Source: Alphaproteobacteria bacterium (GTDB lineage: Bacteria; Pseudomonadota; Alphaproteobacteria; CACIAM-22H2). From it: a DNA stretch of 9,606 nt. The notes beneath the pieces were generated by a model. The model saw nothing but the letters and a program-made list of their open reading frames with translations. It had not been told where the DNA came from and made no database searches. The stretch spans positions 1 to 9,606 of the forward strand of contig VGEI01000110.1 of the NCBI GenBank assembly GCA_016869415.1, given 5' to 3'. Both the position numbers and the translations under genes were made by a program. Shown here one piece after another: positions 6,352 through 9,606 of the stretch. The stretch's first letter is position 1, and each line of letters starts with the position of its first letter.

Positions 6352-8109
6352 TCAGCGCCAGGGCAGGATTTCGGCCGGCAACAGACCTGCCATGCGGTCG
6401 AGGACGGCCATCACCGCTGCCACGACCGACACGGCGGCAAGCGCAACGGCGGCCGCCGCCGAGACCAGGCCTGCCTCCTCAAGGCTGAAGAGCACGACGC
6501 CGAGGGTCTCGGTGCCGCGCGACCAGAGCAGCGCGGAGACCGTCAGCTCGTTGAAGGCGATGAGGAAGGCGAGCAGCGCGCCGGCGGCCATGGTCGGTGC
6601 CGCTGCCGGCGCCAGGATGTGGCGCAGCCGCTGCCACGGGCCGGCACCGCACACCGAAGCGGCTTCCTCGATCGAGTTGTCGAGCTGGGACATCGCCTCC
6701 GTCACCGGCTTGAGGGCCAGCGGAAGGAAGCGCGCCACATAGGCAAAGATGATGATGAAAGGCGTACCGTAGAGGCTGATCTCGATCAGCGGCAGCGGCT
6801 TGAGCAGCAGCAGGATGCAGGCCAGCGCCAGTACGACGCCGGGCAGCGCATACGGTATATCGAACAGCCCCTCGATCAGGCCGCGCCACCTGCCGCTGTG
6901 CCGGGCCAGGACGTAACCCAGCGGCAGAGCCAGCAGCGCCACGAGACAGGCGGCCAGCCCCGAAAAGAGCAGCGAGTTGACAAAGGCCCGTGCCGTCACC
7001 GGCTGGCGCACCAGAACCTCGGCGAAATTGTCGAAGGTCACGGTGTTGAAGCCGAGGCCCACACCGTAGGTCGGCACCAGCGCGGCGGCCAGCAGCGAGG
7101 CCAGCGGCACGACCAGAACGACCAGCAGGGCCAGCAGCATTGCCGCCTGGAAAATCCAGCGTCCGCTGCCGATCTTCCACAGCCCCTCGAGGCTCGCCCC
7201 GGGTTCCAACCGGGTCTCGCCTGCCGGAGTCAGGCGCCGCGCTACCAGCAGCCCGATGACGGTCAGCACGATCAACAGCAGGCTGACCGCCGCCGCATCG
7301 CCGATCACCGACGGCCCGAAGCTCGAGAGTCGGCGATAGATCAAGGTGGGCAGTGTCAGGTAGTTGACCGGCAGGCCGAGCAGCGCCGGGATGCCGAAAT
7401 TGCCGATGCCCGCCACGAAGCACAGGATGCCGGCTGCGGCGATGTGCCCACGCATCAGCGGCAGGATGATGCGGCTGAGGACATGCCAACGCGAGGCGCC
7501 GTCGACGGCAGCCGCGTCGACCAGTTCGCGCGGAATGCGGCGCAAGCCGGCGCGCAGGGTGACGAAAGCCAGGGGTGCGTGATGCAGGGCCAGCACGGCG
7601 ACGATGCCACCAGCACTACGCAGCGGGTTGGGCGTGCCGGGCGGCGGCGCCAGGCCCAGCGTATTCAGCAACGGCGATGACGGGCCGGTAGCTGCGATGA
7701 AGGCCAGCGCCACCACCTGCGGCGCCATCATCATCGAGAGGACGAAAAGGAACGAGAAGACGTGCTTGCCGCGGATGTCCGTCAAGGTGATCGCCAGGGC
7801 GGCAGCCAGCCCGAGCACCAGAGCCAATAGGGCCGACATCACGCCCGTTTCCAGCGAGTGGATCAGTGCCCGCAGTGCCGCCCGCGAGGTGATCTCAGCC
7901 AACGCCGCCGTGGGCATGAACTCGCCGGCACGGGTCAGCGCTGCACTAATCAACCGTCCCGTGGGCAGAAGGGTGAGCAGCACCAGGCAGGAGGCCAGCA
8001 GGATGACCAGTGCCCAACCGTCCCGGAAGGCGGCGCCGACTACCGCCGCCGGCGTCCCCGAGGGTAGGCCGCGCCTGACCTCTGCGCGTATAGCCCCGAT
8101 ATCGCTCAC
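6352..8109 (-). CDS. ABC importer permease, double-domain (Fe3+/phosphonate type)
   Basis: A 585-residue inner-membrane permease made of two fused binding-protein-dependent transport domains, the architecture of FbpB/SfuB-type ferric iron permeases. About twelve hydrophobic stretches are visible, for example 32-50, 88-108, 117-139, 222-240, 272-290, 320-345, 378-400, 418-437, 447-465 and 505-525. Each half carries an EAA loop that contacts the ATPase: ELVDAAAVDGA (195-205) and EEAASVCGAG (481-490). The start is GTG at 8109-8107, overlapping the TGA of the binding-protein gene by 4 nt (GTGA). No other in-frame start occurs before residue 65, so coupling decides the start. One polypeptide supplies the whole channel. 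No ATPase gene follows: the next gene is the unrelated phosphatase. Transport substrate is uncertain, as described for the binding protein. Confidence 0.92.
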   Translation of the reverse strand: MSDIGAIRAEVRRGLPSGTPAAVVGAAFRDGWALVILLASCLVLLTLLPTGRLISAALTRAGEFMPTAALAEITSRAALRALIHSLETGVMSALLALVLGLAAALAITLTDIRGKHVFSFLFVLSMMMAPQVVALAFIAATGPSSPLLNTLGLAPPPGTPNPLRSAGGIVAVLALHHAPLAFVTLRAGLRRIPRELVDAAAVDGASRWHVLSRIILPLMRGHIAAAGILCFVAGIGNFGIPALLGLPVNYLTLPTLIYRRLSSFGPSVIGDAAAVSLLLIVLTVIGLLVARRLTPAGETRLEPGASLEGLWKIGSGRWIFQAAMLLALLVVLVVPLASLLAAALVPTYGVGLGFNTVTFDNFAEVLVRQPVTARAFVNSLLFSGLAACLVALLALPLGYVLARHSGRWRGLIEGLFDIPYALPGVVLALACILLLLKPLPLIEISLYGTPFIIIFAYVARFLPLALKPVTEAMSQLDNSIEEAASVCGAGPWQRLRHILAPAAAPTMAAGALLAFLIAFNELTVSALLWSRGTETLGVVLFSLEEAGLVSAAAAVALAAVSVVAAVMAVLDRMAGLLPAEILPWR

Positions 8110-9077
8110 TCGAAGATGTCGGCGAACCGCTTCTTGTTCGCCGTTTCATCGACGAGAGCACGCGCCGGATCGAAGCGCATTAGCTTGATCTCCTCGCGCG
8201 TCGGATAGCCCGCCGGCAGCTTCACCCCAGGATGCGCGGGTACATAACCCTGCCGGGCGGCGAGCTCCTGCCCCTCGCGCGAGACCAGGAAGTCGACAAA
8301 GGCGCGCGCCGCGGCGGCGTTGCGGGTGGTCGACAGGATCGCCACCGGCTCGGTCACGGCAGAAACACCCTCGGTCGGAAAGACGAACTCCACGGGAGCG
8401 CCCTTGGCCTTCTCGCGGATCGGCATGAAATCCACGATCATGCCATAGAGCTTCTCGCCGCCCGCCACCTGTTTGAGCACGTCGCCATTGCCGCCCGAGG
8501 CCATCGCCCCATTCTTGCGCAGGGTCTCATAGTAACCCCAGGACTGCGGCAGATTCCCGGTCAGGGTCACGGTGTGGATCATCGCCGCACCCGAGTTCAG
8601 CGGCGAGGGCATGGCGACTAGCCCCTTGGCTTCAGGCCGGGTCAGGTCGAGCCACGAGGCCGGCTTCAGCGGTGCCTTGGTGTTGTAGACGATGCCCGTA
8701 GTGATCAGCTTGGTGGCGAACCAGGTCTTCTCCGGGTCGTGAATCCCCGGGGGGTAAGTCGAAAGGTCAGCGCCGGCATGTGCCAGGAGACGACGCTCCT
8801 TCTTCAGCGCCTCCATCGTGACGCTGTCGGCGATCAGCAGGACGTCGGCTTGCGGCTGGCCGGCCTCGATCTCGGCCCGCAGCTTGGCCATGACCCGCGG
8901 CGTGCCGTCGCGCACGAAGCTCACATCGACTCGCGGATGCCGGCCCTTGAAGGCATCCAGGGTCTGCTGGGCGTCGGTCTGCGGTTGGCTGGTGTAGAGC
9001 ACCAGCTTGCCTTCCTGGGCCAGGGCCGGACCGGCCAGGGCCGCCAGAATGGCAGTACACGCGAGGATGGATTTCAT
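8106..9077 (-). CDS. Periplasmic substrate-binding protein of the ABC importer (FbpA-like family)
   Basis: A 323-residue extracellular solute-binding protein, partner of the coupled permease. Residues 1-20 (MKSILACTAILAALAGPALA) form a Sec signal peptide with cleavage before QEGKLVLYTS. The mature protein shows the usual two-lobed family pattern: ADVLLIADSVTMEAL (77-91), ATKLITTGIVYNT (121-133), PSPLNSGAAM (157-166), WGYYETL (180-186), and EPVAIL with a C-terminal AFVDFLVSREGQ (259-270). Start is ATG at 9077-9075 with GGAG 6 nt upstream. The frame is open to 9224, but the extra residues carry no signal and the signal peptide fixes the start. Where ferric-binding proteins have a tandem Tyr-Tyr iron ligand, this one reads YGMIVDFMPIRE (211-222) with Asp216-Phe217. 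It may therefore bind something other than free Fe3+, such as a phosphonate, sugar phosphate or chelate. Confidence 0.9.
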   Translation of the reverse strand: MKSILACTAILAALAGPALAQEGKLVLYTSQPQTDAQQTLDAFKGRHPRVDVSFVRDGTPRVMAKLRAEIEAGQPQADVLLIADSVTMEALKKERRLLAHAGADLSTYPPGIHDPEKTWFATKLITTGIVYNTKAPLKPASWLDLTRPEAKGLVAMPSPLNSGAAMIHTVTLTGNLPQSWGYYETLRKNGAMASGGNGDVLKQVAGGEKLYGMIVDFMPIREKAKGAPVEFVFPTEGVSAVTEPVAILSTTRNAAAARAFVDFLVSREGQELAARQGYVPAHPGVKLPAGYPTREEIKLMRFDPARALVDETANKKRFADIFE

Positions 9078-9116
9078 CGAAGGCTCCGGTCGAAAGCTGC
9101 GAACCGATCGTCCGCT

Positions 9117-9153
9117 GGCAGAAATTAACGGCGGCGTATGAACTTCGCGTGAA
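9117..9153 (-). promoter_or_regulatory. Predicted promoter of the ABC importer genes
   Basis: On the minus strand TTCACG (plus 9148-9153) and GTTAAT (9124-9129) are 18 nt apart, each matching 4 of 6 consensus positions. Transcription would start near 9117, about 40 nt before the binding-protein ATG. I see no recognisable Fur, Irr or RirA-type iron box nearby. It is a moderate pattern match. Confidence 0.35.
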
Positions 9154-9161
9154 GGCTGCCC

Positions 9162-9177
9162 CGGTCGGCTCCGACCG
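9162..9177. repeat. Perfect palindrome upstream of the importer promoter
   Basis: cggtcgg (9162-9168) and ccgaccg (9171-9177) are perfect inverted repeats separated by 2 bp. The element lies about 8 bp upstream of the predicted -35 of the importer genes. It could be a regulator operator or a DNA/RNA hairpin. GC-rich palindromes of this size also arise by chance, so the role is inferred only from position. Confidence 0.35.
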
Positions 9178-9254
9178 CAGGCGCGGCATGTAACCATATC
9201 CGGCCACCCCCGCGAAAGGCGCATCCCCTAACTCCGTGGAAGCCTTTACGGGCG

Positions 9255-9290
9255 CTACACAAAGGCGTTCGGTCTGTGCTAAAAGCCGCC
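9255..9290 (+). promoter_or_regulatory. Possible promoter of tRNA-Gln
   Basis: CTACAC (9255-9260) and GCTAAA (9278-9283) are 17 nt apart, and a TG sits in the extended -10 position (TGT before GCTAAA). Each hexamer matches only 3 of 6 consensus bases. Transcription would begin near 9290, about 34 nt before the mature tRNA. A tRNA promoter is expected here, but this exact assignment is weak. Confidence 0.3.
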
Positions 9291-9303
9291 CAACTTAGCG
9301 ACC

Positions 9304-9320
9304 GGCCGCGCCTCGCGGCC
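9304..9320. repeat. Stable hairpin in the tRNA-Gln 5' leader
   Basis: ggccgcg (9304-9310), loop cct, cgcggcc (9314-9320) form a perfect 7-bp all-GC stem. It ends 3 nt before the first base of the mature tRNA, so it would fold in the precursor next to the RNase P cleavage site. Confidence 0.45.
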
Positions 9321-9323
9321 CGC

Positions 9324-9397
9324 TGGGGGATCGTCCAACGGTAGGACTCCAGACTCTGACTCTGGCTATCTAGGTTCGAATCCTAGTCCCCCAACCA
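9324..9397 (+). tRNA. tRNA-Gln, anticodon CTG, CCA encoded
   Basis: A complete cloverleaf can be drawn. The acceptor stem TGGGGGA (9324-9330) pairs with TCCCCCA (9387-9393). The D stem is GTCC/GGAC (9333-9336 with 9344-9347). The anticodon stem is CCAGA/TCTGG with loop CTCTGAC, placing anticodon CTG at 9356-9358. The variable region is CTAT, and the T stem is CTAGG/CCTAG around TTCGAAT. Discriminator A (9394) and genomic CCA (9395-9397) follow. All stems pair perfectly. It reads CAG glutamine codons. It is the only plus-strand gene here and sits between the importer genes and a broken gene, a typical place for integration events. Confidence 0.96.
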
Positions 9398-9606
9398 ACC
9401 TCGCTTCCGAACTCTTCCGAGGCAAACCCGCGATGCGCAAGAAACGGCGCAATTGCTGAGTTTCTTGCGCCTCGATCACCCGCTCGCGGAACGGCTGGTG
9501 CAGATCGTAGAGATCGCCGAAATTCCCGCCGCCGTGCAGGATGATCGTGGCGTCCGCTGGCACCTTGGCCCGGGTGCAGTCGCAGAAGTCGTGCGCCGAT
9601 CGCCAG
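9366..9606 (-). pseudogene. Polysaccharide pyruvyl transferase family gene, 3'-truncated fragment
   Basis: Reading leftward from the window edge, the frame encodes AKVPADATIILHGGGNFGD and continues LYDLHQPFRERVIEAQ. The block I-x-L-H-G-G-G-N-F-G-D followed by HQ-x-FRE-x-VI is characteristic of the polysaccharide pyruvyl transferase family, which adds pyruvate ketals to cell-surface sugars. In that family this motif is near the N-terminus and some 200 residues follow. Here similarity ends around 9460-9470, inside an inverted repeat. The frame continues only about 33 unrelated residues, the last of which (GLGFEPR) are the antisense of tRNA-Gln, before TAG at 9368-9366. It is therefore most likely a truncated remnant. 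The upstream part lies outside the window, so an intact promoter and start cannot be checked. Confidence 0.6.
9435..9470. repeat. Perfect 11-bp inverted repeat at the gene-fragment breakpoint
   Basis: gcgcaagaaac (9435-9445) and gtttcttgcgc (9460-9470) are perfect inverted copies flanking 14 nt, whose centre gcaattgc (9449-9456) is itself a palindrome. It lies 37 nt past the tRNA 3' end. No T-run follows on either strand, so it is not a standard terminator. One arm encodes the last family-like residues of the pyruvyl transferase fragment (AQE). Confidence 0.6.

Noticed and set aside
6479..7489. A 336-codon minus-strand frame inside the permease gene
   Set aside because: It is a frame-shifted reading of the permease gene, which has both EAA loops and membrane segments in its own frame.
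6619..7680. A 353-codon plus-strand open frame rich in Gln, Arg and Asp
   Set aside because: It is the mirror of the hydrophobic permease coding sequence. Leu/Val/Ala codons read antisense give such polar strings.
9366..9400. C-terminal peptide LVGGLGFEPR as protein sequence
   Set aside because: This string is the standard translation of antisense tRNA T-arm and acceptor sequence, a common false tail in annotations.
1..9606. CRISPR array, transposase, integrase, toxin-antitoxin or defence genes
   Set aside because: I found no direct-repeat array and no such protein signatures on either strand. The window is mostly housekeeping.

Overview
The window reads as an ordinary high-GC alphaproteobacterial chromosome segment. 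The evidence is the conserved neighbourhood ppx/gppA – rlmE – guaB – RsmB-type methyltransferase – guaA, strong GC bias at third codon positions, and an intergenic palindromic repeat whose one frame reads VMPGLDPGIHVF, familiar from many alphaproteobacterial genomes. I cannot name the genus. A Rhodospirillales- or Rhizobiales-like organism fits best. Every protein gene lies on the minus strand, so transcription runs from right to left. The only plus-strand gene is a tRNA.

Layout from right to left (direction of transcription): (1) At the right edge is the N-terminal half of a polysaccharide pyruvyl transferase-type gene. Its family similarity stops abruptly at a perfect 11-bp inverted repeat, and its frame then runs into the antisense of a tRNA. 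(2) Next is tRNA-Gln(CTG), plus strand, with encoded CCA. (3) Then come two translationally coupled genes of an Fe(3+)/phosphonate-type ABC importer: a secreted binding protein and a double-domain permease. No ATPase gene is present. (4) A Ppx/GppA-type phosphatase follows, overlapping rlmE (23S rRNA 2'-O-methyltransferase) by 4 nt. (5) guaB (IMP dehydrogenase) has a good sigma70-like promoter in the gap before it. It is followed closely by an RsmB/NOP-type rRNA m5C methyltransferase and, with stop and start codons abutting, a secreted DUF1194 (von Willebrand A-like) protein. (6) A GNAT acetyltransferase follows. (7) A palindromic repeat then ends only 14 nt before the GTG start of guaA (GMP synthase), of which just the first 27 codons are inside the window.

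Functionally, the left two thirds join GMP synthesis (guaB, guaA), rRNA modification (rlmE, RsmB-like) and polyphosphate/(p)ppGpp-type phosphatase activity. This is a growth-linked housekeeping cluster carrying two less obvious passengers (DUF1194, GNAT). I found no defence system, CRISPR array, transposase or other clearly new system. The best leads are the broken gene at the tRNA, the importer binding protein lacking the tandem tyrosines of ferric-binding proteins, the missing importer ATPase, and the repeat in the guaA leader.
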